DNA of 64,000 nt from Gemmatimonadales bacterium UBA2989 (GTDB lineage Bacteria; Gemmatimonadota; Gemmatimonadetes; Longimicrobiales; Gaopeijiaceae). Shown here piece after piece: positions 43,456 to 52,895 of this stretch. The position numbers and the translations under genes are program-made. The stretch is from NCBI GenBank assembly GCA_002346625.1, contig DEAF01000025.1, forward strand, positions 1-64,000. Reading direction: 5' to 3'. The notes beneath the pieces were generated by a model, which saw nothing but the letters and a program-made list of their open reading frames with translations, was not told where the DNA came from and did no database searches. The first letter of the stretch is position 1, and each line of letters starts with the position of its first letter.

Positions 43456-44127
43456 ATGCCACCTGTGCCCTCTCTTCGAATTACTGAAATATTCCACTCT
43501 ATACAAGGCGAATCTACCTGGTCTGGGACACCTTGTACTTTTGTGCGCCTGACAGGATGCCCTCTGCGTTGTGTATGGTGTGATACAGAATATTCCTTCT
43601 ATGGCGGGGAATTGCTTGCCCTTGATGATATCGTTGCTGAAGTACGTTCCATAGAGACGAACCTAGTAGAAATCACCGGAGGTGAACCTCTGGTGCATCC
43701 TAATGCTTTTCGCCTTATTGAAATCCTCCTGAACGATGGATTCACCGTATTGGTAGAAACATCAGGGGCTGTTGACGTTGCTCCCCTTGACCCACGGGCA
43801 CACAAAATCATGGACCTAAAGTGTCCCGGGTCCGGCGAGGTAGAAAAAAATCTTTGGAAAAATCTTGATCAGTTGACAGTGCGTGATGAGGTAAAGTTTG
43901 TCGTGGCTGATCGTGCAGATTATGAATGGACAAAAGATATTATTAGCAAACATCAACTAGATATTATGCTAAAAGAAAGACGGCTGGGCGCTCTTCTGAT
44001 TTCTCCTGTTTGGGGCAGTATTGACCTTGCAATAGTAGCTAATTGGATCCTCGAAGATAATATCTCCATAAGACTCCAAACACAGCTTCACAAACATATC
44101 TGGGATCCTAACACCAGGGGCGTCTAG
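43456..44127 (+). CDS. queE: 7-carboxy-7-deazaguanine synthase QueE
   Basis: This radical-SAM enzyme converts 6-carboxytetrahydropterin to 7-carboxy-7-deazaguanine in queuosine synthesis. The 223-residue protein has IFHSIQGESTWSGTPC (12-27), the cluster cysteines Cys35, Cys39 and Cys42 in TGCPLRCVWCDTEY, ITGGEPLVHPN and VLVETSGAVDV, then the short MDLKCPGSGE segment. It is preceded by a 126-aa unknown gene. queC, queD and queF are not in the window. It ends two bases before gyrA on the opposite strand. Confidence 0.95.
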   Translation: MPPVPSLRITEIFHSIQGESTWSGTPCTFVRLTGCPLRCVWCDTEYSFYGGELLALDDIVAEVRSIETNLVEITGGEPLVHPNAFRLIEILLNDGFTVLVETSGAVDVAPLDPRAHKIMDLKCPGSGEVEKNLWKNLDQLTVRDEVKFVVADRADYEWTKDIISKHQLDIMLKERRLGALLISPVWGSIDLAIVANWILEDNISIRLQTQLHKHIWDPNTRGV

Positions 44128-44128
44128 G

Positions 44129-46660
44129 TTAAATAATATCCCCAGCTTCTGAGCCAAGTAAGTCGAGCTGTTTGATGTAACCTTCTTCTATTTCTTCTAT
44201 TTCTTCTATTTCTTCTTTAGGAGGGGCTGCAGATCCATAAGCCCTGGTAACTTCCACAACCCTATCCCCTGACTCAACCTCAACCAGGCATCGCCCTTGA
44301 GTTCTAATGCCTTGTGCTGGCACTTTACTAGTTACGATTCTACTTACTCGTCCACCACCCGTCACAGCCATAACTTCATCCCCCTCCAATACTTCCAAGG
44401 CTGATACTAAGGTGTTCTTATCCCCGGAAGGTGTTGCGAGTATTCCTAGGCCGCCCCTTTTTTGAAGAGGGAAGTCACTGACTTCGGTTCTCTTTCCAAA
44501 TCCTGATTCTGTAACACTCAAAACCCAAGCATCCCGGCGAATAAGTAGTAACCCTATTACTGAGTCAGTTTTCTTCAGATTAATACCCCTCACTCCTTGT
44601 GCAGTACGCCCCACTACCGACAAGTCGGATTGAGGAAACCGGATTGCTCTGCCCTCTTTTGTCATTAGCATAATCTCTCCGGTACCATCTGAAAGTCGGA
44701 CATCAAGAACGCGGTCTCCCTCCTTTACGCCAGATGCAATGATTCCTCCAGAACGTGGGTTTCCAAAATCTGAAAGCTTTGTCCGCTTTACCACGCCCTT
44801 TTCAGAAGTAAATACAACAAATTTGTCAGCTTTTAGGTCATCAACCGCTAACATGGTAACAATAGCATCCCCTCGGTCAGCTTGACTCAAGGAATAAATA
44901 GACTGGCCCCTGGAAGCCCTTCCTCCTTCGGGAACATCCAAAACTGGCAGGAAATGCACCTGCCCCTGTTCCGTGAAAGCCAACAGCCAGCCCTGGGTCC
45001 GTGCAACAAAAATTCTCTCTAAGTAATCATCTCCAAAGCGCTCCATGCCTGCCAAAGCTTTACCAGAAGACACGCGACGTCGGTAAAGGTGCATGGGAAT
45101 ACGTTTTACAAACCCCTCGTGGCTCACTGTGATAACCACATCCTCATCTGCAACAGTGTCCTCAACAACTACATCTTCAGGCTCACCTTCTTCTATAATC
45201 ACAGTGCGTCGATCATCTCCATATTTCTTTACGAGTTCATCGAGCTCTTCAAGCATAATCTGACGTTTGCGATCTTCACTCTTGAGTATATCTCTTAGAT
45301 CTTTGATGACGGTTTTAAGTTTCTTCAACCTCTTCTTGATTTGATCTTGTTCAAGAGTCGTAAGCTTAGCTAAACGCATATCAAGGATGGCGTTCACTTG
45401 AACTTCAGATAGACCCAGGAGGTCTTGCAGTTGCCCGGCAGCCTCCTCTCGGTTACTGGACTTGCGGATGGTTGCTATAACTTCTTCTATGTCACTGAGA
45501 GCCGCCGCCAAACCCTCTGCAATGTGTTTCTCAACTTCCGCTTTTTCGAGGTCGTAACGGGAACGCCTCTGAATAACTTCGATCCGATGATCTCTGAAGC
45601 GTTCCAATAATTCTAGAAGTGTAAATTCCCGAGGTTCTCCATGATCCAAGGCAATCAGGATGGCCCCAAATGTGGCTTGCAGGCTGGTTTTTTTGTAAAG
45701 AATTTGGATGACTTTAGTTGATTTTGCACCTCTTTTTAGTTCAACCAAGAGTCTCATGCCTTCCCTGTCTGACTCGTCTCGAACATCAGCAATATCAGAA
45801 GCCCCACCTTTTCTTACGAGGGCTGCAATTTGTTGGATAATCCTTGACTTTGATACCGCATAGGGAAGCTCCGTTATAACCAATTGCTCCTTACCACCTC
45901 TACGGGCTTCCTTAACTATACGAGCTCGCATGACAATTCGACCTCTCCCCTTTTCATACATGTCTTTGATGCCATCCCGTCCCACAATAAATCCTCCAGT
46001 AGGAAAATCTGGGCCAGGAAGATGGCGCATCAGGACACTTAGAGAAGGTTCAGTATCTCCTAACAAAGATCTTAGAGCTGCCGCTACTTCATTGAGATTG
46101 TGGGGTGGAATGTTGGTGCTAAGGCCCACAGCTATCCCTGATGAGCCATTGACCAGGAGGTTGGGAACCCTTGAAGGCAAAATCGCTGGCTCTGTGCGCT
46201 GTCCATCAAAATTATCTGTTAAATCAACGGTTTCTTTTTCGATATCAACAAGAATATCTTCGGCAATCAAGGCTAATTTGGCCTCTGTATACCGGTATGC
46301 CGCCGCAGAATCTCCATCGATGGATCCGAAATTTCCTTGGCCATCTATAAGGGGATACCGGAGAGAGAAGTCTTGTACCATCCTTACCATGGCATCATAA
46401 ACGGCAGAATCTCCATGAGGATGGTATCTGCCTAAAACATCTCCAACTACCGTAGCACTCTTTTTGTACGGCCTGTCTGGACTCAGTCCAAGTTCATGCA
46501 TCGAAAAAAGAATGCGTCTGTGGACAGGCTTTAGCCCATCTCGTACGTCTGGAAGGGCTCTCTGCACGATCACACTCATGGAATAATCAAGGAATGATTC
46601 GCGCATCTCCTCTTCGAGGAGCCGGGGAAGAATACGCTCGCGAGTCTGGGCCGTCATCAC
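44129..46660 (-). CDS. gyrA: DNA gyrase subunit A
   Basis: GyrA cuts and rejoins DNA to introduce negative supercoils. The 843-residue protein has the QRDR region [15 protein letters not shown] with Ser85 and Asp89 in the susceptible form, the catalytic Tyr124 in AAYRYTEAK, and the C-terminal beta-pinwheel (about 505-815) with a GyrA-box-like [10 protein letters not shown] whose last basic residue is replaced. The tail has three in-frame EEI repeats and ends AGDII. The pinwheel and length favour GyrA over ParC. No gyrB is adjacent. Its ATG (46660) is followed upstream by a structured leader. Confidence 0.93.
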   Translation of the reverse strand: MMTAQTRERILPRLLEEEMRESFLDYSMSVIVQRALPDVRDGLKPVHRRILFSMHELGLSPDRPYKKSATVVGDVLGRYHPHGDSAVYDAMVRMVQDFSLRYPLIDGQGNFGSIDGDSAAAYRYTEAKLALIAEDILVDIEKETVDLTDNFDGQRTEPAILPSRVPNLLVNGSSGIAVGLSTNIPPHNLNEVAAALRSLLGDTEPSLSVLMRHLPGPDFPTGGFIVGRDGIKDMYEKGRGRIVMRARIVKEARRGGKEQLVITELPYAVSKSRIIQQIAALVRKGGASDIADVRDESDREGMRLLVELKRGAKSTKVIQILYKKTSLQATFGAILIALDHGEPREFTLLELLERFRDHRIEVIQRRSRYDLEKAEVEKHIAEGLAAALSDIEEVIATIRKSSNREEAAGQLQDLLGLSEVQVNAILDMRLAKLTTLEQDQIKKRLKKLKTVIKDLRDILKSEDRKRQIMLEELDELVKKYGDDRRTVIIEEGEPEDVVVEDTVADEDVVITVSHEGFVKRIPMHLYRRRVSSGKALAGMERFGDDYLERIFVARTQGWLLAFTEQGQVHFLPVLDVPEGGRASRGQSIYSLSQADRGDAIVTMLAVDDLKADKFVVFTSEKGVVKRTKLSDFGNPRSGGIIASGVKEGDRVLDVRLSDGTGEIMLMTKEGRAIRFPQSDLSVVGRTAQGVRGINLKKTDSVIGLLLIRRDAWVLSVTESGFGKRTEVSDFPLQKRGGLGILATPSGDKNTLVSALEVLEGDEVMAVTGGGRVSRIVTSKVPAQGIRTQGRCLVEVESGDRVVEVTRAYGSAAPPKEEIEEIEEIEEGYIKQLDLLGSEAGDII
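44183..44218 (-). repeat. 9-base tandem repeat inside the gyrA tail
   Basis: Three exact copies of TTCTTCTAT (44183-44209) and a fourth with two differences (TTCTTCTTT, 44210-44218) run in frame, encoding Glu-Glu-Ile repeats at the acidic end of GyrA. The unit is a multiple of three, so slippage would lengthen or shorten the tail without a frameshift. Confidence 0.85.
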
Positions 46661-46724
46661 AACTCCTACTTAACCGAATACAAAACGAATACAGGCGCTG
46701 TTCGGCGCCATGGCGGACTTACAA

Positions 46725-46743
46725 CTCTCAGGGCAACTGAGAG
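46725..46743. promoter_or_regulatory. Hairpin in the gyrA leader
   Basis: CTCTCAG (46725-46731), loop GGCAA, and CTGAGAG (46737-46743) form a perfect 7-bp stem in the spacer before gyrA. A second small GC-rich pairing (GGCGC/GCGCC, about 46694-46709) follows. No T-run on the minus strand, so it is not a clear terminator for the upstream DUF6941 gene. It may be a leader structure of gyrA mRNA. Confidence 0.4.
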
Positions 46744-46771
46744 CCTCGACTAGATAGTACTAGGAATGAAC

Positions 46772-47191
46772 TCAGGCAAGGGCAGCACCCTGAGTCTTTA
46801 GTGGACCTTCTACAAAAAGTGAGATTGATACTTGGTGCTTATTGTTAATTTTAACATCGAAGCTATAGCGACCAGGCTCGGGAAAAACTAGACCATCCAG
46901 ATTGAGCACATGGGGTGCTCGGATTCCTTCACCAACATCAGGACCACCCACAAGTTGCATTTCACCATTTAACGATATTACGTCTTTACCTTGTGGATCC
47001 GACAACCGGATTTCCATCTCGTGTGTTCCCATATCAGAAGCCCCAGCCATAACAATAAGAACTAGCGCAATACGACTGTGCTGTGCAGGAAATTGGCTAA
47101 CACTAATTCGGTCAAAAGCTCCTATGATATTGATTTTTCCAGCAACATCGATTGTGGCAGCATCAGCCAATAGGGCCATTTCTATATCCAT
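46772..47191 (-). CDS. DUF6941 family protein
   Basis: The 139-residue product matches the DUF6941 pattern: MDIEMALLADAATIDVAGKINIIGAFDRI at the start, then RIALVLIVMAG, EMEIRLSDPQGKDVI, and GRYSFDVKINNKHQVSISLFVEG at the end. It has a beta-sandwich look, with no signal peptide and no catalytic motif that I can name. Function is unknown. It is about 110 bases upstream of gyrA on the same strand. Confidence 0.8.
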   Translation of the reverse strand: MDIEMALLADAATIDVAGKINIIGAFDRISVSQFPAQHSRIALVLIVMAGASDMGTHEMEIRLSDPQGKDVISLNGEMQLVGGPDVGEGIRAPHVLNLDGLVFPEPGRYSFDVKINNKHQVSISLFVEGPLKTQGAALA

Positions 47192-47227
47192 ATTATTCTC
47201 TTAAATCCAAGGTGTCATATGATAAAA

Positions 47228-47956
47228 TTAAGTGAGCAAGCGCTCTTTAAGGACCAACCCTACCACTAAATCTATGAGTGTATGCGCAATTATGGACGGC
47301 CAAAGGCTTCCCGTTTCAAGGAAAACAACACCCATCAATAATCCTAATATTCCAGTCCTCATAACACCAATGAGACCTTGGTATGAATGTAATGCTCCAA
47401 AAGTCAGAGATGTCAGGATTAATCCAATACCAGTTGAGCCAGTAACTGCGATCATGGTAGTCATGGCATAGCCGCGATAAGCAATTTCTTCACCAAACCC
47501 AGCACAAAAGGATAAGCCAGCGAACAATTTTTTTTCTTGGCTGGTAGTCGGCATAAGCTCGTGAACTAGGCGGTTTTCTTTTTTACCTAAAAACCTACGG
47601 ACCGAGTAGAATGCCAGGAGAGTTCCGATGCTTACCAGGAAAAGTGCTACGGTCCATAGTAAGTTTATAAATGAAAATGCGCCCCCCAGGCCTAGAGCCG
47701 AGATGCCCAATAACCTCGATCCCATGAAAAAACTTAGTGCCCCTAGTATTAGTATTGTAACTCCAGAACTTAAGTAAGCTGACTTCTTCTCGATCTTTAC
47801 ATCACGCACTATCATCACTTGGGCCAAAGCCAAGGTTGGAAGGAGTTGTATGAGTCCCGCTAGGAAGACAGCGTCTAGGATTCCAAGAAAAGTTTCCTTT
47901 AGCAGTAAAAACACAATCAAGGGATAAGCAATGACTCCGAACAATACAATTCTCAT
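47228..47956 (-). CDS. CPBP-family intramembrane metalloprotease
   Basis: The 242-residue membrane protein has the CPBP (Abi/Rce1-like) motifs: Glu156-Glu157 with Arg161 in FGEEIAYRGYAMT, the histidine of FGALHSYQG (near 190) and the last histidine of IIAHTLIDL (near 226). Six or seven membrane segments are predicted. In other bacteria such proteases process prenylated or signal-like peptides or bacteriocin-related substrates; here none is visible. It overlaps the decarboxylase stop by four bases. Confidence 0.85.
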   Translation of the reverse strand: MRIVLFGVIAYPLIVFLLLKETFLGILDAVFLAGLIQLLPTLALAQVMIVRDVKIEKKSAYLSSGVTILILGALSFFMGSRLLGISALGLGGAFSFINLLWTVALFLVSIGTLLAFYSVRRFLGKKENRLVHELMPTTSQEKKLFAGLSFCAGFGEEIAYRGYAMTTMIAVTGSTGIGLILTSLTFGALHSYQGLIGVMRTGILGLLMGVVFLETGSLWPSIIAHTLIDLVVGLVLKERLLT

Positions 47957-49404
47957 GATAAGATGCTCCGCCCAATCTCTTCCACGCTACGAAGTGTACC
48001 CAAAACATCATTGAGTGTTGATCTGTAATTCATCACACATAAACGCAACGAATACGATCCTCTTAGGCGTGTGGAGGACACCATGGCATAACCACTCGAT
48101 AAAATCTGTTTTTGAATCTCGATGTTCAGGTTTTCAATGTGAACAGAATCAAGTTCGTGGCCAGCTGGATTATACCGATAGCATACAATTCCTAAATTTT
48201 GTGAACTAAGGAGTTCAAGTTCAACAGAATCCGCTATATAGTCTTCCGCCGCCAGCGCTAGATCCATCGATCTCTGTATCGCCTCACGGAAAACCCTTAA
48301 GCCTAAGGTTTTGATCGACATCCATACTTTCAAGGCCCTAAAAGATCGGGATAGCTGAAGGCCACGATCGCTGAAGTTCACATGATCGTCGCCCATCTGG
48401 ACGTCCTGAAGATATTCAGGGTTTGTACTAAAGGCCGATTCCAGCTTCGATACATCTCTTACCAAGAGGCATCCTGTTTCGTACGATTGGAACAACCATT
48501 TATGTGGATCCAAGGTCACACTATCAGCAAGATCAATTCCATCTAGTGCAGCACGTCCTTTTTCACATAACACCGCAAATCCCCCATACGCAGCATCAAT
48601 ATGAAACCATAAATCTTCTTTCTTACATATCCCACTGAGCTCCTGTAGAGGATCTACAGTTCCTGTGTTTGTTGCTCCACCATTTGCAGAAACTAGAAGA
48701 GGTTGGTATCCCGTATCTCGGTCTTGATGAATCATTTCCTGTAAAACATCGAGGTCCATTTTATACTCATTATCAGTGGGAATTGAGCGCACGGCATACG
48801 ATTTAAATCCTGCAATCCGAGCAGCCCTACCAATAGAAGCATGGCCTTGGTCAGAATAGTACAGGACGGGATCTCCAGAATAATCATAGCTGGCCCTGGC
48901 GGTAACCAGGGCACATAGATTGGCAGCTGAACCACCGCTAGTAAAAACTCCTCCCGCAGTGCTCGGAAAACCAATCCATTCACGGAACCAATCCAAGACC
49001 ACAAGTTCGATCTGGCTAGGACCTGCAGACTCAAGCCACGTTCCTTGAAACACATTGAATCCAGATACTAGCATATCAGCTATTAACGTAGGCCAAGTCG
49101 GCGATGAGGGTACAAAAGCAAAGAAGCGAGGGTGGTCAATTCGACCTGCATATTGCATTATTTGGTTGACTGCACAATCAAGAATTTCTGCTGAAGGTGT
49201 TCCTTCTTCTGGCGCAGCCTCCCGAAAAAGCCTTTCCATCTCTTTACGATCCGCCCCTCTCCAGGCTACATCCTTGTGGAGATTGCTCCAGCGTTTGACG
49301 ATAAGATCCACGGCCTCATAGCCGAGTTGGCGCATTTCAGTTTCGTCAAGAACAAGCGCGTTGATTTTCTTATATTGTTCGTCTATATCCATTTTTGACT
49401 CCAC
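47953..49404 (-). CDS. Group II PLP-dependent decarboxylase (aromatic-amino-acid/glutamate type)
   Basis: The 483-residue enzyme has the group II decarboxylase landmarks: GRIDHPRFFAFVPSSP (87-102), VFTSGGSAANLCALVTAR (153-170), HIDAAYGGFAVL (268-279) and the PLP lysine Lys302 in TLDPHKWLFQSYETG. The pattern fits aromatic-L-amino-acid decarboxylase-like enzymes, but glutamate or diaminobutyrate decarboxylases look similar. The downstream CPBP protease starts four bases before its end, so they share a transcript. The start MESKMD could also be the Met at residue 5. Confidence 0.88.
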   Translation of the reverse strand: MESKMDIDEQYKKINALVLDETEMRQLGYEAVDLIVKRWSNLHKDVAWRGADRKEMERLFREAAPEEGTPSAEILDCAVNQIMQYAGRIDHPRFFAFVPSSPTWPTLIADMLVSGFNVFQGTWLESAGPSQIELVVLDWFREWIGFPSTAGGVFTSGGSAANLCALVTARASYDYSGDPVLYYSDQGHASIGRAARIAGFKSYAVRSIPTDNEYKMDLDVLQEMIHQDRDTGYQPLLVSANGGATNTGTVDPLQELSGICKKEDLWFHIDAAYGGFAVLCEKGRAALDGIDLADSVTLDPHKWLFQSYETGCLLVRDVSKLESAFSTNPEYLQDVQMGDDHVNFSDRGLQLSRSFRALKVWMSIKTLGLRVFREAIQRSMDLALAAEDYIADSVELELLSSQNLGIVCYRYNPAGHELDSVHIENLNIEIQKQILSSGYAMVSSTRLRGSYSLRLCVMNYRSTLNDVLGTLRSVEEIGRSILS

Positions 49405-49640
49405 TATACCTCCTCACCTACAAAGTCATCTGTAGCTTTTGAATCCTGGTCTTAATCCTGTCTGCTTAAAGGATTTTATCAGGCCATAGCCTTGGAAGTT
49501 TCACCATCCGGCACTAGCCTATAACATCACAGAACAACTTCGTTCCCTCTACAGAAAGGTCCAGGATGATTGGCACTCAAGATTACCAAACGGTTTTCTG
49601 CGTTCTGGATATCATGTGCGCGCCCCATGAGGGGTGGATT

Positions 49641-49889
49641 ATGAAACTCCGATGTCAGCCTGGTCAATCTATAACTACCCGTGAACTCAAGGGTGCTACA
49701 TTACAGACTAGGTCACCAGACGGTCAAAGACATTGTAAGATTCAAGTGAACGGCTTCGTAGCTTTCGGTGGAATACCTTCTGATAGCCGTATCCGTCGCA
49801 CTGGAAGGGTGGATGTCCACGTGTTTCCCCTAGATGGAGATATCAGCGCTATAGCTCCTAAATGGGAAGTTTCAGGGCCATCGTATTAG
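49641..49889 (+). CDS. Short unknown protein
   Basis: From ATG 49641, which follows a G-rich ribosome-site-like GGGGTGG, the product is 82 residues and beta-rich: ITTRELKGATLQTRS, HCKIQVNGFVAFGGIPS, RTGRVDVHVFPLDGDISAIAPKWEVSG. Earlier in-frame starts at 49566 and 49614 have no clear ribosome site. I do not recognise a family and it has no signal peptide. It could be a real small gene or a chance frame. The fairly even residue use supports the former. Confidence 0.5.
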   Translation: MKLRCQPGQSITTRELKGATLQTRSPDGQRHCKIQVNGFVAFGGIPSDSRIRRTGRVDVHVFPLDGDISAIAPKWEVSGPSY

Positions 49890-49906
49890 AAGGGACGGCC
49901 CAGTCT

Positions 49907-50620
49907 TTAGTTTGAGGTCTCCCTCAGACCTGGAGGCTCACGCTCAAAAGTTTCCAAAAACCATTTTCGGTATTCTTCTTCTCCTCTTGGATTTGCTACT
50001 AACCAAGCATTCCTTTCTTCCACAAACACATCGGGACGAGAAGTAAGAATAAATGCTTCTAGGAAGCCATGTTCATTGGCATACATGATCTCATCAAGGG
50101 GCCCAAATGGGGTCATATCAAACAAAGATCTACCATACAACCAAGCATCTGCTATCCTGGTAAGGATGGCTTTTTCTAGCTCATACCCATCAGCTTCTAC
50201 GGCTTCGGGAAGAAATTCTCCCAACCTCCCCATGGTATTCATCAGATGATAGTGCCCATAGAAAGCTATTATTCCTCCCGATTCTGGGGCAACAGAAGGC
50301 ACTAAAACAAAAGCGGTGTCAGCACTGATCGTAAGGCCATCCCAGGGATATATGTCAACGGGCGTGGGGTATTCTATAATCCAAAATGATGGATCCGTAA
50401 CGATATTGTCCTGCTGGGCACGTACCCAAATATCTATTTCAGAAAGACGGGATTTCTCGGCCATAATTCTGGCACCCGAATGAACAATAAGAGATCGGGG
50501 TGTGGGAAGTGGAGCTACGGTTGTGCATGCGCCAAGCAACATCATCATAACCGTCAGGCTAAAGAAAATCGTCCTATAACTTACCTGAAGAGAGTGATGG
50601 TTTTTATATTCAGTTGTCAT
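49907..50620 (-). CDS. Unknown lipoprotein
   Basis: The 237-residue product has a lipoprotein signal with LLGAC (Cys32) after a hydrophobic stretch from about residue 18. The mature region (PTPRSLIVHSGARIMAEKSRL, SFWIIEYPTPVDIYPWDGLTI, TAFVLVPSVAPESGGIIAFYGHYHLMN) has no domain that I recognise. The last part (GEEEYRKWFLETFEREPPG) is helical. Anchoring in the envelope is likely; function unknown. Ends 17 bases from the convergent small gene. Confidence 0.7.
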   Translation of the reverse strand: MTTEYKNHHSLQVSYRTIFFSLTVMMMLLGACTTVAPLPTPRSLIVHSGARIMAEKSRLSEIDIWVRAQQDNIVTDPSFWIIEYPTPVDIYPWDGLTISADTAFVLVPSVAPESGGIIAFYGHYHLMNTMGRLGEFLPEAVEADGYELEKAILTRIADAWLYGRSLFDMTPFGPLDEIMYANEHGFLEAFILTSRPDVFVEERNAWLVANPRGEEEYRKWFLETFEREPPGLRETSN

Positions 50621-50674
50621 ATTTAACCTAATAATCCAAGCTTTAAGAATACAAAATACTTGGCATTCTAAACG

Positions 50675-50974
50675 CTAAAGCCCCAGTGATGAGCGAATTA
50701 AGGGTGCGATGCGATCTGGAGTCCAAGGAGGATCAAAGGTAATATTGACTTCACAATTCTTGACGCCCTCTACCCCCGCAACAGCATTCTTTGCATCTAA
50801 TACAATCTGATCTGCTACAGGACACATCGGCGATGTTAGGGAAATCACCACATGCACATCTCTGTCATTAACATCAATGTCGTAGACAAGGCCAAGGACA
50901 ACTAGGTCAAGGTTTAACTCTGGATCCTTGACAGTCTTCAGTGCATCCCTGATATCTTTTTCGGTAACAGCCAT
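50675..50974 (-). CDS. MIP18/PaaD-family Fe-S assembly factor (SufT-like)
   Basis: The 99-residue protein (ATG at 50974) is a MIP18-domain member: EKDIRDALKTVKDPELNLDLVVLGLVYDIDV at the start, VHVVISLTSPMCPVADQIVLDAKNAVAGVEGV in the middle and VNITFDPPWTPDRIAP at the end, with the conserved Asp-Pro-Glu and the MCP cysteine. Relatives help insert clusters into target proteins. A longer frame from TTG 51010 overlaps the TonB-receptor gene by 13 bases; neither start has a strong ribosome site. It is probably co-transcribed with the TonB receptor. Confidence 0.9.
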   Translation of the reverse strand: MAVTEKDIRDALKTVKDPELNLDLVVLGLVYDIDVNDRDVHVVISLTSPMCPVADQIVLDAKNAVAGVEGVKNCEVNITFDPPWTPDRIAPLIRSSLGL

Positions 50975-50997
50975 AGGTTTTTTATTAGTGTGTTTTC

Positions 50998-52845
50998 TCA
51001 CCAACGCCAAGTCAGGCCAGCTGAGTATTGATCTCCTCGACCCTGAGTGCCGGGCACATCTTGGAAATTGTCATTCCAAAGATTATCTACAGCGAAATGA
51101 ATTTCCAGTCCCGAAAATTTTGGAGGGAATACACTAGCCGTTAGGTGTGTGTAAAAGGCCTCGTCGTCACCTGCCCTAAGCAGGTTTGCCTCTTGATTGC
51201 GGGATTCGTTATCAATGCGGATTTCCACAATATCGATCGGACGCCAAATTGCACCTAGCGTAACGCGGTGTCCAGGATAATTAAGTGCGTAAAAACTCGC
51301 ATCTATATTTGTTGCTTTATAATCTTCGTCTTTGTTTAAATAGCTGTAACTAATGATGGTTTCAAAATTTCCTAGACGACGGGTTGCAATCAACTCTACA
51401 CCGAAGGTTTTGATGTTAACGTTGTTGGCAGAACGAGCCGAAGTAGATTCTTTCGAAAAAGTCCAATCGACTAAATTGTTGTCTTGGCGGTAAAACACCG
51501 CCCCTTCGGCACTCCACTCGCGTTGGCGAATAATGCCACCTAGCTCAAAATTTTGACTGATTTCACGATCTAAAGAATGCCTGCTACGGAACAAACCGCC
51601 TGTTTCACTGCCCCCTGTTGCCGTATATCCAGCTACTTGACTTGACTGAGAATAAGACAAATAAATACTCTCGGAGATTCCATCTTGACCTATTTTTTTC
51701 CAAGTTATATCGAAGAGTGGGGAAAGTGCAGAATCATCACGGTTTGACACATCGAGGCTTGCCCCTCCTCGCAAAGTTAGAATCTGACGATTCTGTAATT
51801 CAATGTGATATCTAGGAAGTAAGCTCATTTTATAGTAGCTACGAGAGGTGAAGTTTTTTTCCAGCGAGGATGAATCAATTTCATCTGATGTGGCCTGCAT
51901 TGCATAGTCAAGGCCAGCATTATTTCCAAAACTGTGCTGCCCAGATAATCCTAAAGCATAAACATTTGTTTCATGAAAAGCTTCGTAAATTGAAGGCTTT
52001 TCTCGTGAAAGGATATAGTGATCATTATTCCTACGATAATAGGCTGTAACTTCCCAGAAATTGTTAATCCCATAATCTTGACGGTGATTTAACAGCACGA
52101 GCCTGGTTTTTACATTTTCTGTTTCGTTGAATCCGTAGGGGGCAGCATAAAGTTCAGGCCATCCGAAAAACTTCGATTGATATCCTGCAAATAAATCTGT
52201 TTGCGATCTAGGGCCAACAAGCTGCACGCGTGCCGAATAACGATTGAAATTATGATCGCCGTAGCGAACAGTTCCATCACTTGCGGAACGAGACGCTTCA
52301 GTCTCAGCGCCCCAAGACCATTCACTTGAATTATCTGAAGAAGACCACGCAGCATGAACTCTTTGGAAATTCAGAGAATGATCCCCACCACCAGCTGTTA
52401 ATTTCCCACCGGTTACAATTCGACTCCATCCATAATCAACTGTACCAACCGTACTATTGAATCCATAAAGACCGTTGTCCACTCCCGTTAGAACATTGTG
52501 CCTTTCCAACATTTCAGGAGCGATCGGAATTTCTGTGAAATAATGGCCAGTCTGAGGATCAATCAGCGTAGCACTGCCAATCCTAAAACCGGTATTTTCA
52601 AAGATACCCCCGCGAATACTAACATCACCTTGCGCTTCTGCCATATTTCGTGACTGAAGATCTATTCGTGGCTCGAATTCTAAATTCGATACAAGCGTCT
52701 GGTAGGTTGATACAGGAAAGATATTAGCAGTTTGCTGGGCCCTGACATATAGGGTGGGCAGGGTGAAATCTTGAGCTTTTCCTGATTCAGGAATAAAGCT
52801 TAGCGCAATAACTAGAGCCACTGTAATTGATTTTATTTTATACAA
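50998..52845 (-). CDS. TonB-dependent outer-membrane receptor
   Basis: The 615-residue product has a signal peptide (5-24, ending SGKA). A plug domain follows (about 27-150: LPTLYVRAQQTANIFPVS, PRIDLQSRNMAEAQGDVSIRGGIFENTGFRIG, MLERHNVLTGVDNGLYGFNSTVGTVDYGW) and a 22-stranded-barrel-like C-terminal part whose strands alternate and end in AGLTWRW. A clear N-terminal TonB box is not visible. The size matches small receptors for cobalamin or siderophores, but the ligand cannot be inferred. Downstream Fe-S factor overlaps or abuts it. Confidence 0.9.
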   Translation of the reverse strand: MYKIKSITVALVIALSFIPESGKAQDFTLPTLYVRAQQTANIFPVSTYQTLVSNLEFEPRIDLQSRNMAEAQGDVSIRGGIFENTGFRIGSATLIDPQTGHYFTEIPIAPEMLERHNVLTGVDNGLYGFNSTVGTVDYGWSRIVTGGKLTAGGGDHSLNFQRVHAAWSSSDNSSEWSWGAETEASRSASDGTVRYGDHNFNRYSARVQLVGPRSQTDLFAGYQSKFFGWPELYAAPYGFNETENVKTRLVLLNHRQDYGINNFWEVTAYYRRNNDHYILSREKPSIYEAFHETNVYALGLSGQHSFGNNAGLDYAMQATSDEIDSSSLEKNFTSRSYYKMSLLPRYHIELQNRQILTLRGGASLDVSNRDDSALSPLFDITWKKIGQDGISESIYLSYSQSSQVAGYTATGGSETGGLFRSRHSLDREISQNFELGGIIRQREWSAEGAVFYRQDNNLVDWTFSKESTSARSANNVNIKTFGVELIATRRLGNFETIISYSYLNKDEDYKATNIDASFYALNYPGHRVTLGAIWRPIDIVEIRIDNESRNQEANLLRAGDDEAFYTHLTASVFPPKFSGLEIHFAVDNLWNDNFQDVPGTQGRGDQYSAGLTWRW

Positions 52846-52895
52846 TTCTTTTTCCGAATCTAAGAGATAATAAAAGTTATTCTAAAATTACATTT

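Noticed and set aside
44129..46660. Topoisomerase IV subunit A (ParC) instead of GyrA
   Set aside because: The long six-bladed C-terminal pinwheel with a GyrA-box-like motif and the overall length favour GyrA.
52862..52884. Fur-like site GATAATAAAAGTTATTC upstream of the TonB receptor
   Set aside because: The two halves are imperfect and the spacing is off; it may only be an AT-rich promoter.
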